A DNA stretch of 64,000 bases. Origin: Ruminococcus sp. (GTDB lineage: Bacteria; Bacillota; Clostridia; Oscillospirales; Ruminococcaceae). Of the stretch, positions 45,501 through 51,304 are shown in pieces (position 1 is the first letter of the stretch; every line of letters starts with the position of its first letter). Made by a program: the position numbers and the translations under genes. Location: contig JAFXCR010000037.1 in NCBI GenBank assembly GCA_017516465.1, positions 1 through 64,000 of the forward strand, in the 5' to 3' direction. The notes below the pieces were generated by a model, which saw only the letters and a list, made by a program, of their open reading frames with translations, had not been told where the DNA came from and searched no databases.

Positions 45501-47890
45501 AGAGCCATATCCGGAACGTTTCCGGTAATATTTTTAGATATCTCAGTAGTCGTGCCATGTGCAGTAATTCTTGCAATTATATTCTGATTGCCGGTAAAAA
45601 CAGGTTTGAATGTTGCACTCTGACCAGTTCCTACCTGCTGATTATTCAAAATATAACTTACTGATACATCACTTGAAAGGTTTGAAACACTTAATTCTAC
45701 CTCATCACCAAGAGTAAACGATTCAGGCACATTAAACACAACTGGATTCACACTGATTGATAAGTTTTTCTGAGTTGAATCCACACCTGAAATCTTGGGA
45801 GAGAAATTATACTGACCAACGCTTCCATCAGTAGTCAAAGGCTTTTTAATTTTAATTGTAAGACTATAAACATCATTTTCAGTACTTGATGTAGCATCTA
45901 TTTCCTGTGAACCATACGCTCCCCATTCAACAGGCTGATTTGCCTTGAGTACTATTGTATCGCCGACGTTGAAATTCGAATTCAGAGCAACTGCATTACC
46001 ACTTAAGTCATAAGCTGTAATCTCAAGTGGCTTTACAAGAGTTACGTCTACTGTTTTGTTTTCAGACGTTTCTCTCGTCGAATCCTCAGATACGATTGTT
46101 TCCGGCATATAGAGTGTATTTCCTGAGAAGTCAACATCAGAAGGAATTGAAACGTAATTCACACCCTTGATACTCTCGAAAATACTTAACGTTCTTTCTT
46201 CACCGTTCTCAATGATTTCCTTGATAGAGAACATAGCACCGGGAAGATTTTTATTACTGCCAGCTATAAGCTTTTCAACGGGAATTTCATAACCGGATGT
46301 TATACCAAGAATGTCATTTCCGCCACGGTAAGGTCTGTATCCAAATTCAAGACCGCCGTAGTAAGACTTCGCAATCAACGCACCTGAAAGGTGTCCGGGA
46401 CATCCGTCAATTTTACTTTTAACATCAGCATACGGTGCTAAAACTGTACCGTTGAAGTTACCATTGATATGAAGTTCAGTAGTATTATAGAAATTGTAAA
46501 GAATACGGGAAGATTCAGGACTGTTATTTATTCCTCCACCCTTATTACTGATCGTAACTCCATTGAATACTGTTTGTACGTCATTTGTTGATTCTTCGTT
46601 TCCTGCAATATAAACAGCACTGCTGTCCGCACAGTTTACAACAACATTTGCACCTTCCGGAATTCCTCTGAATTCTATATGACCATAATCCTTGCTCCAT
46701 GTGTCAATGTCAAAATAAACTGTTTTAGCGTCAGGAGCAACCTTACCGGAAGCATCAAAGATAACACTGCCACCATTAGGTGTTACATGTATGCTATCAA
46801 TTTGTGAAAGAACATCTGAACGAGTTCTTACATAAGTAAATGTATCCTGTATAAGCTGCTTTACACTATAACCCTCAGGCATCTGATACATCTGAGCCAG
46901 TTCGTTGACTGTTCCTAAATAACTGTGAGAAGTATCCCCACTCGCACATAATATACAATCACCGGGATAGTCGTGAGTACAATCGCTTATATCATCTTCA
47001 CTTGATAAATTTTCAAGATACGGTATGTCTTCTCCTGTGCCTGATTTTGAATAATGTTCTGAATCATCTATATTGCCTACAATAAAGTATTTGTATAATC
47101 CTTCATTCGGATTATAAAATACAGTGTACGCATATTGATTTCCTCTGTTTACAGCATGATAACCATCATCAGCAGCCATTTCAGATTCATTTATTGAATC
47201 CTTGCTGGTTCTTCCATGTCCGTAGCCTGTTGAAAGAGTATTGATTCTGACCATCTTTCCGCCAACCAGAGCAGAAGCAAATCCGTAGATATTATCATAT
47301 TCATCATAATTTTCAATCTGACCAAGAGGCTTCATTGTAACGTAGTCACCACTGCCTATCTGATAGTTCCAATCCTTTGTAAAGACCAGATCTCCGCCGA
47401 CTGCGACTCTACCTTCGGCATCAGCTTCGGTAGCTGTAAAGTCACCCTCTATAAACGCACAGAAGTCACTCGCATATCCGAGGAAGTATTCTGCTTTTTC
47501 TGCGTCAAGTGCATCATCAAGATTTGTTTTTCCTGCGTACCAGTCCTGTGCCACTAATTTACCATTTTCGTCAACCGTAGCACCAAAGAGCAGTGTAAAG
47601 AGGTCCATCTGAGCCGGACTGTATGTGTAACCATTAACCACATTGCCATCTTTTTCAGCATAGTTATCAAGCATTGTGCCGGATATTTTTGAATCAAGAG
47701 CATTGGGCCATGTATAAGTCTCGGATGATGATCTGACGGTTTTGCGTGTCATACTATCCGCAGGTTCCATCAGAATAAGAGGAACCATAAAAGAAACAAG
47801 CATTGACAGAGCAATAAGCACTGCCATATATCTTTTCCTTTGCTTAGGATCTTCAAAATGTCTCTGTATTACGTTTTGCAGTTCTTTCAC
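36560..47890 (-). CDS. giant sortase-anchored adhesin with embedded GH9 glycoside hydrolase
   Basis: The GTG at 47890 is preferred (AGAGAGGTGAT upstream), giving about 3776 residues. Order: TM signal (20-43); choice-of-anchor-A adhesin domain (about 90-520, NYQIGSGDY to CPGHLSGALIAKSYYGG); SpaA-like domain; seven or so Ig-like repeats (about 630-1225); further SpaA/Cna_B domains (to about 2330) with a Ser/Gly/Asn-Glu linker and a possible binding module (about 1880-2000). Then comes a GH9 domain (about 2332-2825) with DAGD (D2399, D2402), RPHFRAGSG and the acid E2794 in LNEVASDYNA. Next are two related beta modules and about seven Big-type domains (about 2850-3620), the second half of a Cna_B domain, MPSSG (3737-3741), hydrophobic helix and Arg-rich tail. 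It is the probable tip or surface fibre protein, able to cut beta-1,4-glucan. Confidence 0.92.
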   Translation of the reverse strand: MKELQNVIQRHFEDPKQRKRYMAVLIALSMLVSFMVPLILMEPADSMTRKTVRSSSETYTWPNALDSKISGTMLDNYAEKDGNVVNGYTYSPAQMDLFTLLFGATVDENGKLVAQDWYAGKTNLDDALDAEKAEYFLGYASDFCAFIEGDFTATEADAEGRVAVGGDLVFTKDWNYQIGSGDYVTMKPLGQIENYDEYDNIYGFASALVGGKMVRINTLSTGYGHGRTSKDSINESEMAADDGYHAVNRGNQYAYTVFYNPNEGLYKYFIVGNIDDSEHYSKSGTGEDIPYLENLSSEDDISDCTHDYPGDCILCASGDTSHSYLGTVNELAQMYQMPEGYSVKQLIQDTFTYVRTRSDVLSQIDSIHVTPNGGSVIFDASGKVAPDAKTVYFDIDTWSKDYGHIEFRGIPEGANVVVNCADSSAVYIAGNEESTNDVQTVFNGVTISNKGGGINNSPESSRILYNFYNTTELHINGNFNGTVLAPYADVKSKIDGCPGHLSGALIAKSYYGGLEFGYRPYRGGNDILGITSGYEIPVEKLIAGSNKNLPGAMFSIKEIIENGEERTLSIFESIKGVNYVSIPSDVDFSGNTLYMPETIVSEDSTRETSENKTVDVTLVKPLEITAYDLSGNAVALNSNFNVGDTIVLKANQPVEWGAYGSQEIDATSSTENDVYSLTIKIKKPLTTDGSVGQYNFSPKISGVDSTQKNLSISVNPVVFNVPESFTLGDEVELSVSNLSSDVSVSYILNNQQVGTGQSATFKPVFTGNQNIIARITAHGTTTEISKNITGNVPDMALTVDPKSFTVGENIELNVTGVPDGATVKFSIFEQYGYKTIQEGQSTSCTLVQPTQTGEVRVKAEVYLNDKKIWENETTITGTLPDMSLEATKSYTVGTDDVTMSVTGAPTGATIKFYYNEGLVHSGSETSYTYEKPRLIGESIPVKAEVSLNGTNLWSNTVYVTGKMPDIEFTATPDPYIIGKDDVTMKLSGAPEGATVKFYFNDISNNTVYTETAKSGKDVTYTFKPMQEGAVKIKATVDLDNNNNPEWTTGDQLTITGKMPDITFTATPNPYIVGTEDVTLEVTGAPEGAKIKFYFGDMGNPKQDSTSTKYVEQKPTNMGDVNVKATIDLNNDNNPEVTKQLTIKGQFGEMSISVPDQCTINNNVTLSVTGAPNNSNIQYRIQGPNNDNHYNSSFTPRYAGEYIITATVSFNNVSKELTKTINVTDPAATASSLAETVTFSLRRGINVLSVEGEQETYTITAPDGKTIENIKLNTTNINNNNNYTLKVTFYGSDDAEKGNTTVNGNNINNVIYCPENEDITKIVIEAVKAAVKINSYDVTYTEPCKSVTKNAPFEIEENADHSYDIILDEDWMNHLDGFSFTLHSNAANPNAEVDYWLYKYENGNYQAIGDTRNGKFENGVFTVSGLNQKNVARITIKPRDGSYLPIQSYSITALTDAASVPTLPEQVKVLEHEYIIEEIEPPKGFFKSDDEVKYQVLVSETIDLDNVYNDRYPTVVDTNITVNKIDGETTTETYSTKLRISYGLDGTGINRNIRIIEVLDDDNNVQETFELYMEFDTETNKQKVTSITYNENTTITVPTEAGIIEISDKKYYYNPDTLMIVPMPENNVTFENNPGLHFKKVDENGDSVKNVTITLTPSTNDNGESLWSWDEETSEQIIDVSKLDIGTTYCISETDSSIKYTKAPDIYFKYDGSKVYYGASADQLNNELDLIENRVIVMVNKPLIGGTEIELEKLNENGERLDGAVFDLYAKDGTLIQEDIAVENGLKKIEFNENVPDKYVEDNLLKVGNYYLIETTIPKHSDPNKWYKNPGRIYFRVYYDEESKEYKAELTEQEEDNSGGSGNSGNNGDSGNTGDSGNTGNGLSVVNQNDEHIAKVFMSNGDQLNISNVTGIEIVIESWNESPDLRMYIGNSENELGITSGYDKTSGSAVNSSYFKYSNNNWNISPLTKIEIQNWTDNKAVVRYVKITTTDGEYVFVDSSYTPAATASLEDETAVIDETDESTESGTEGETGTESGESTGTEGETGTESGDNNESGTENNSTVNTLTITNVVDNNERDVTVEKIWSGDTGFEELRSSVTVTLYQSTYEIPDISALTPEALAAMQPKDKNGNLYENNTIVITKGNDGKYKGKFTGLPTKYCDNNGEYKDYYYYIIEAPVDGYTRKEYSQSGDGTLTVENELDTVSVDVEKSWNGEGTKPSSITVQLQVKMDDTWKDVTGKTLTLTESSNWTGQLTGLAPGYEYRLTESSVYGWELESASEIRVTNGGEKLTITNKKVEVETPTGSLSILKFWENAQDYPEKIRIKIYRKVVTLWPEGQTLLRSQTTGTDSVQDDYARLLQYSLYFYDGLMCGTGVDENSEYYWRDDCHTYADVTVPGGFHDAGDHVMFGLPAGFSASTLGWSLYEFREQYDELGQTAHSKKITDYYADFFSRCIRVNPETGKTEILVQKGHGNTDHAYWGIPEGQPEEKWGQAEYWVSGKGADIAAEYAAALALSYLNFYDPSKPETDAENAKYLGYLNKAKEFYAYAEANPYCLNEWGVNLDETQQGVQYPGFYKSDDHNDDMAWAAGWIALALKNTDEYQTYKTKLDGKMSGLGIGWGGYNWNNVCVGAHIVNAAYHGGSWNTVKDVLTNSGDSKVNANGGASSDYQDINDWGCSRYNAGFQTLALVAAKHQKEGADVGINADNAAAWAQSQMDYILGGNNAGICFITNFTDESVKRPHFRAGSGQVFDMQVKDDETIIDSYDDKNRLIGGLVGGTRDNGMSYADVRSDYMLNEVASDYNANLVGAAAGLYYFYETGELYEIPGVKTQYLPAEEEPEPEAVTTTGMFSSRFSNAYSILSAGYSRLATEDTNSISLAEKLGSISYGTHNVQQYCAGKTITAIKLVFSKSASGDGCIQFNGNNVNNGITASGQTLYLESTDFTNGIPYPLTQISVLQWGITWDAALVDVILYYNDSTDPDPDPDPDPSSEITITNTETTLTEGDTLNLTYSGAAEGSTVTWSVTQGTDAAEIINGNVLRAKDVNNDITVQVTVSDGTNTDVKEFTIKPLALVNANTEMNLTDNTQQTLHLNSTRNLSEFNWNSNNTGVIEVNNGVLTARGAGTATITATDRNNGSIRAEITIEVKNVQPLTLTVSQNQILINGTATLNPSESVTYENYDTNIIRIEGNTITGLRNGSTTIRARTSDNRTAEVSITVLEMSINASTTTIDVNEEITWSINNQPYNSTIEWSSNNSGIASIIDNNGKIKGVSAGNTQIIAIAKVNGNEVARATKDITVNQVAQEPSSQYSILDTIESDEIPAGNDKVFDSLGYKNVTKIEVVFAEGATGDGCNFAVNNNWSGSWKNPTGNVIERTYDPPIDVNKIHINDIKMSSGIVKIIIYTVKQQPSITGIPDDFRVGDEPVQLTVNYFDGTVTWSIVSGSEYAEIDPNTGVLTAKGAGTVTVKAVYGDQEATADVTIGAYQLKYESGETDTKNFKVHVGETPNSVIIDLPSDATFTFNDNVFDIAQIGNDNKITGLKTGTVTFTASLNGDTIEGTIEVIDSMTIDAPNNIVLTSETLQLEAINNVGAVQWTVDNTEFATIGADGILRPIKPGSVRVTATDADGTTATYDVTIQLGSVDAGIPQGAEQVGEIIELTPGENWEKTIENLPITDENGNYYCYYIVECDENGQPVTNSNPIRGTGNSTYIPTDYENGEILEEGEVKQLSVTNTLYGKAQGQMPSSGGVGRKTYYFFGGMIMLLSAAGYTCTRRRQSSRRAK
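41745..41818 (-). repeat. 42-bp-period linker repeat
   Basis: A 32-base unit at 41745-41776 recurs exactly at 41787-41818 (period 42 bases, 14 codons) inside the Glu/Ser/Gly/Thr-rich linker of the giant adhesin (TGTESGES-type repeats). Slippage or recombination here would change linker length in frame. Confidence 0.85.
44200..45990 (-). repeat. tandem Ig-like domain array in the adhesin
   Basis: About seven units of 80-100 codons, recognisable by PDIEFTATPDPYIIG-type starts, VTGAPEGATVKFYF centres and VKATVDLNN-type ends. The units PDIEFTATPDPYI and PDITFTATPNPYI are the most alike, indicating recent duplication. Confidence 0.85.
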
Positions 47891-47925
47891 GGATATCACC
47901 TCTCTTCAAATAATCAAAAAAGTTT

Positions 47926-48507
47926 TTAAAGTTTACTAATTTTTTCCCACGGCCAGACTCTGAATATTAATCTGCCGATTATAAATTCATCTGCTATGCA
48001 GCCAACCATCGCCGTTCGGCTGTCTACCGATGTAGAACGATGATCTCCCATTACAAAAACTCTGCTTTCCGGTACCTGATACGGAAACTCGATATCACAT
48101 TCTCCATAGGCTTTTTCATCGATATATGGCTCATCAATAGCTTCACCGTTTATGAAAACTGTTCCATCTTCCATAATTTCGATCCAATCGCCCGGTAAGC
48201 CGATAACTCGTTTCAAGAGTATCTTATTATTATAGTAGAAAGCTATCATGTCTCCTCGTTCGTAATCGCTGCGCTTGCTGCATATTACGAGTTCGTCATT
48301 ATATAATGTAGGAGTCATGCTTGTTCCTGTAACTCGGAGTACTGGGAGAAACAGCATTGAGATAAGCACTGCAACCGCCGCAACAACTATAAGTGAGCTT
48401 ATCGTTCCCACAATAGTTTTCCGGAAATTTCGTTTATATCTCAACCGCTTCATTTCATCCAGAAGCTGTTCCGCATTCGGAATATCTCTTTTTTTCTCCT
48501 TATCCAT
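47926..48507 (-). CDS. signal peptidase I dedicated to the pilus locus
   Basis: ATG 48507 is chosen: it overlaps the stop of the coiled-coil gene (8 bases) and gives 193 residues, normal for Gram-positive type I signal peptidases. A single TM (about 35-57) precedes the catalytic Ser in VTGTSMTPTL and the general-base Lys in LLKRVIGLPGD. The box GDHRSTSVDSR is the later conserved region. It cleaves secretory signal peptides; linked copies are common in pilus loci, where they process or help assemble the pilins. An in-frame start 29 codons upstream would add a very basic stretch and is less likely. Confidence 0.9.
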   Translation of the reverse strand: MDKEKKRDIPNAEQLLDEMKRLRYKRNFRKTIVGTISSLIVVAAVAVLISMLFLPVLRVTGTSMTPTLYNDELVICSKRSDYERGDMIAFYYNNKILLKRVIGLPGDWIEIMEDGTVFINGEAIDEPYIDEKAYGECDIEFPYQVPESRVFVMGDHRSTSVDSRTAMVGCIADEFIIGRLIFRVWPWEKISKL

Positions 48508-48805
48508 CCTCTCGATTACCTGTCTCCGGCGGATCATCCGTCGTTTCCTTTCCACTTTCATCATCACTGTTTTTTTCCTCAGCAGATTCTTCATCAGATC
48601 GTCCTCTGATCGCTTCCTCTGCTGCAGATTTCACAGCATCAATTATTTTTTCAAGGTTTTCAGAGGAAATTCCGCCTCTTGCATTTTCGAGCTGCTGTTT
48701 CAGAGATTCGTTTTCATTCTGGAGTGTTTCATTTTCTTTTTTTAAGTAATATAAAACTTCCATCAATTCTGAACGCTTTAGTTTTCGCAGTTCTTTATTT
48801 GTCAT
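48500..48805 (-). CDS. small coiled-coil protein, first gene of pilus operon
   Basis: A 101-residue protein without signal peptide or TM. Residues 1-45 are a charged helix with heptads (LRKLKRSELMEVLYYLKKEN, then ETLQNENESLKQQLENA), predicted coiled coil. A second helix (LEKIIDAVKSAAEEAI) and a disordered acidic tail rich in Glu, Asp and Ser follow. GAGTTGGTG precedes the ATG, just downstream of a strong promoter. It overlaps the signal peptidase gene by 8 bases, so it is cotranslated. The function is unknown to me; position suggests a cytoplasmic regulator or organiser of pilus secretion. Confidence 0.75.
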   Translation of the reverse strand: MTNKELRKLKRSELMEVLYYLKKENETLQNENESLKQQLENARGGISSENLEKIIDAVKSAAEEAIRGRSDEESAEEKNSDDESGKETTDDPPETGNREDG

Positions 48806-48856
48806 ATTTTTTCACCAACTCATTCCTTTTGCAGCAGCACTTTATTTGTTGTTTTT

Positions 48857-48885
48857 ATTATACAGTTTGGAATAGCAAAAGTCAA
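48857..48885 (-). promoter_or_regulatory. pilus operon promoter
   Basis: Minus strand TTGACT (48880-48885), 17-base spacer, TATAAT (48857-48862). A start near 48850 leaves a 45-base leader. It is the only strong promoter seen for the whole 16.7-kb pilus/adhesin unit. Confidence 0.8.
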
Positions 48886-48889
48886 GTGT

Positions 48890-49082
48890 TTTTCAAATTC
48901 GGATTGCACTTTCTCTATTTTATATATTCATTATGCAGTACTTTTGTGCATTATGCTGTAAATAATACTAATTGTATTTTTGTCACACGCTATAATGTTT
49001 TGTAGTCTAAAAACTTAAATTTAACATATTATTAACTATTTGTTAATTTGATTTCTATTTTTCTCCTTACTGATAAAACAAA
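48890..49082. other. AT-rich spacer upstream of pilus promoter
   Basis: About 190 bases of AT-rich DNA with no frame of interest. It separates the capsule-regulation operon terminator from the pilus promoter and may hold control sites; none was recognised. Confidence 0.4.
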
Positions 49083-49117
49083 TCCCTCTTGATTCATAAA
49101 TATTGAATCAAGAGGGA
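49072..49117 (-). terminator. terminator of the capsule regulation operon
   Basis: Perfect 14-base stem, TCCCTCTTGATTCA (49083-49096) with its complement at 49104-49117 and a 7-base loop; ATTTGTTTT follows on the minus strand. It starts 11 bases after the phosphatase stop. Confidence 0.85.
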
Positions 49118-49128
49118 AAATGTCCATA

Positions 49129-49818
49129 TTATAATGAATTTCTTCTATATTTGTCAAAAATATTATCTGAATTCTCTACAATCCCAGATATTTTCTTCTT
49201 TGCAAGAATATCAAAATTCGGTCTCCTTCTGTACAGATTATGTGAATCACTTCCAAAAACAACCGATAAACCTTCCTTTATCATTGATCTGAACATCCTC
49301 TTTTCACGAATGCTTCCGAACACCTCATTATTTATCTGAAAAATCGCATCAGTTTTAAGGATATTTTCCATTTCAGATCTGCTATAATAATTAATGTATC
49401 TGTGTATATGTGCAATCACAGGCTTAAGGTGATACTCACAGGAAATATTATAAATTTCCTCAGACATCCACTCGTCATAAGGACCATACGGAAGCTCAAG
49501 TAATATCAGATCTGTTCCAGTAATAGCAAGGCGTTCAATTCCGTCAAGCTCGCTAATCCCATGTTCTATTGCAATCTCTGCTCCAAGAATAAGTTCATCA
49601 CAAGGATTAGGACATACCATCAGCTTATCATACGCTTGCTGACGCTTATCAAGGAAATTAGCCACTGACTTCTCTTTATGTGCGTAAAAATGTGGTGTAG
49701 CAATAACCCTCTCCACGCCTTGACTACGCAGAATTCCAAGCATCTGCACAGAAATATCAGTATTCTTTGCACCATCATCTATTTCCGGCAACACATGACA
49801 ATGATAATCAGTCCTCAT
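49129..49818 (-). CDS. PHP-type tyrosine-protein phosphatase (CpsB/CapC-like)
   Basis: ATG 49818 begins the conserved PHP opening MRTDYHCHVLPEIDDGAKN and overlaps the kinase stop by 11 bases; 230 residues, the family norm. Metal ligands are visible in YHCHVLPEIDDG, IATPHFY, GAEIAIEHG, VIAHIHRY and FGSDSHN. These manganese-dependent phosphatases dephosphorylate the tyrosine tail of the cognate BY-kinase and so tune capsule chain length. An open frame upstream of this start only overlaps the kinase C-terminus. Confidence 0.92.
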   Translation of the reverse strand: MRTDYHCHVLPEIDDGAKNTDISVQMLGILRSQGVERVIATPHFYAHKEKSVANFLDKRQQAYDKLMVCPNPCDELILGAEIAIEHGISELDGIERLAITGTDLILLELPYGPYDEWMSEEIYNISCEYHLKPVIAHIHRYINYYSRSEMENILKTDAIFQINNEVFGSIREKRMFRSMIKEGLSVVFGSDSHNLYRRRPNFDILAKKKISGIVENSDNIFDKYRRNSL

Positions 49819-51289
49819 TCTTCTTTTCCTTGTCGCTTTCCTCATTGCCATAGCCGTATCCGGAATAGCTATACTTATCCTTGTACCTGTAATAACCGCC
49901 TCCATGACGTCTGCCTGATATGTCATTAATAATGAATCCAAGCATATTCATTTCCGAAAGCTGAATCTTCTTTACAGCCTTTTCAGTTTCATCAAATGTG
50001 GTATTTCCATATTTCACAACAAGCAGAATTCCCGCAAGCGATTTGCTCATTCCAATCACATCACTTACAACATTTACAGGCGGAGTATCTACTATAATAT
50101 AATCATATTTATCAGAGAGTTCTTTCAGTATCCTCTCTGCCTGTTCAGATGCAAGTAGCTCTGACGGATTCGGCGGCTTCGGTCCTGCTGTGAGCAAATC
50201 AAGATTCTTCACAATATTCCTGTTAATACTCTGTTCGGCAGTCACCATTTTACCGATAACATTTGAAAGTCCATTCTTATTCTTGACCTTAAATATCTTA
50301 TGCTGAACAGGCTTTCTCATATCAGCGTCTATCAGAAGTACTTTATGCTCTGCCTGTGCAAGAGCAATCGCAATATTCGATGATGTAGTCGATTTTCCTT
50401 CTCCGGGATCAGCACTTGATACGGCAAAAATCTTTTTCTCAGATGTAGACAGCGAGAATACAATGTTTGTACGCATTGATTTATAATTCTCTACGATATG
50501 GAATGGAATTTCCTGTTCAAGAATCGTTCTGTGTTTTTCGCTGTCTGACTTCTTTTTGCTGCCGGAAAAGCTCGGTATCTCACCGATTATAGCTTTATCA
50601 TATTTTTCACTGAGTTCATCGCTGTCCTTAATAGTATTATCAGCAATATCTAAAATGAATATAACGAGTACAGCAATCAGCATTCCGACAATAAGTCCGA
50701 GCAGTGTGAATTTAATAACATTCGGAGAAACTGGATTATAATCAGGCTTTGCCTCTCCGATTGCTTCAACGGAACCAGCCCCTACAACTCGGATAAGAAA
50801 CTCCGGAGCAACATCAGCTATAATATTACAAAGCTCAGCCGAGATATCGGCATCTTTGGTGATTGCTGTAACCTTGAGGACTTCCGTCTCATTCACAGCT
50901 CCCATTGTAAGACAATTTCTGATGGAATCAACACTTATTTTATTTTTCTCCTTATTAAGAGAAAAGATTCCGTCAAGCTCGTCAATTTTATGATTTTTCA
51001 GAAGCTCATCGCCGACGGCTTCAATCACAGCGTCATCCTGCAATACAGCAATATATGTATCAAGAAGCGACTTTGAAGCATTAAGATCATTCAGATTAAC
51101 ACCATCAGTAATAATAGCTTCATTATTATTCTTTACATACATCGATGTATAGGACTGATATTTCAGAGGCATCATAAACTTTGAAATACAGAACATCACC
51201 CCTCCGCCGATAACCATCATTGCGATAATCAGCCAAAGCCTACTTAAAAGAAGCCGAAAAATTGATTTTATTGTATATCCGTTTTTCAT
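49808..51289 (-). CDS. capsular BY-kinase fused to Wzz-type chain-length regulator
   Basis: A 493-residue protein joining the two functions that are often separate (CpsC and CpsD). An N-terminal Wzz domain with TMs at about 15-36 and 195-215 frames an extracellular loop. The cytoplasmic ATPase has Walker A SSADPGEGKSTTSSN, Walker A' VLLIDADMRKP and Walker B YDYIIVDTPPV. The C-terminus ends in a tyrosine cluster (HGGGYYRYKDKYSYSGYGYG), the autophosphorylation tail reset by the adjacent phosphatase. It starts 15 bases after the CapD-like gene (RBS AAAGGAG). Confidence 0.93.
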   Translation of the reverse strand: MKNGYTIKSIFRLLLSRLWLIIAMMVIGGGVMFCISKFMMPLKYQSYTSMYVKNNNEAIITDGVNLNDLNASKSLLDTYIAVLQDDAVIEAVGDELLKNHKIDELDGIFSLNKEKNKISVDSIRNCLTMGAVNETEVLKVTAITKDADISAELCNIIADVAPEFLIRVVGAGSVEAIGEAKPDYNPVSPNVIKFTLLGLIVGMLIAVLVIFILDIADNTIKDSDELSEKYDKAIIGEIPSFSGSKKKSDSEKHRTILEQEIPFHIVENYKSMRTNIVFSLSTSEKKIFAVSSADPGEGKSTTSSNIAIALAQAEHKVLLIDADMRKPVQHKIFKVKNKNGLSNVIGKMVTAEQSINRNIVKNLDLLTAGPKPPNPSELLASEQAERILKELSDKYDYIIVDTPPVNVVSDVIGMSKSLAGILLVVKYGNTTFDETEKAVKKIQLSEMNMLGFIINDISGRRHGGGYYRYKDKYSYSGYGYGNEESDKEKKNED

Positions 51290-51304
51290 TATTTCTATTC
51301 TCCT

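Noticed and set aside
36900..47200. Numerous plus-strand frames opposite the giant adhesin (for example 40187-40630, 43772-44173)
   Set aside because: Antisense shadows of a strongly coding frame; no ribosome binding sites or recognisable products.
49819..49941. N-terminal extension of the PHP phosphatase
   Set aside because: Only overlaps the kinase tail; the conserved family start is MRTDYHCH at 49818.
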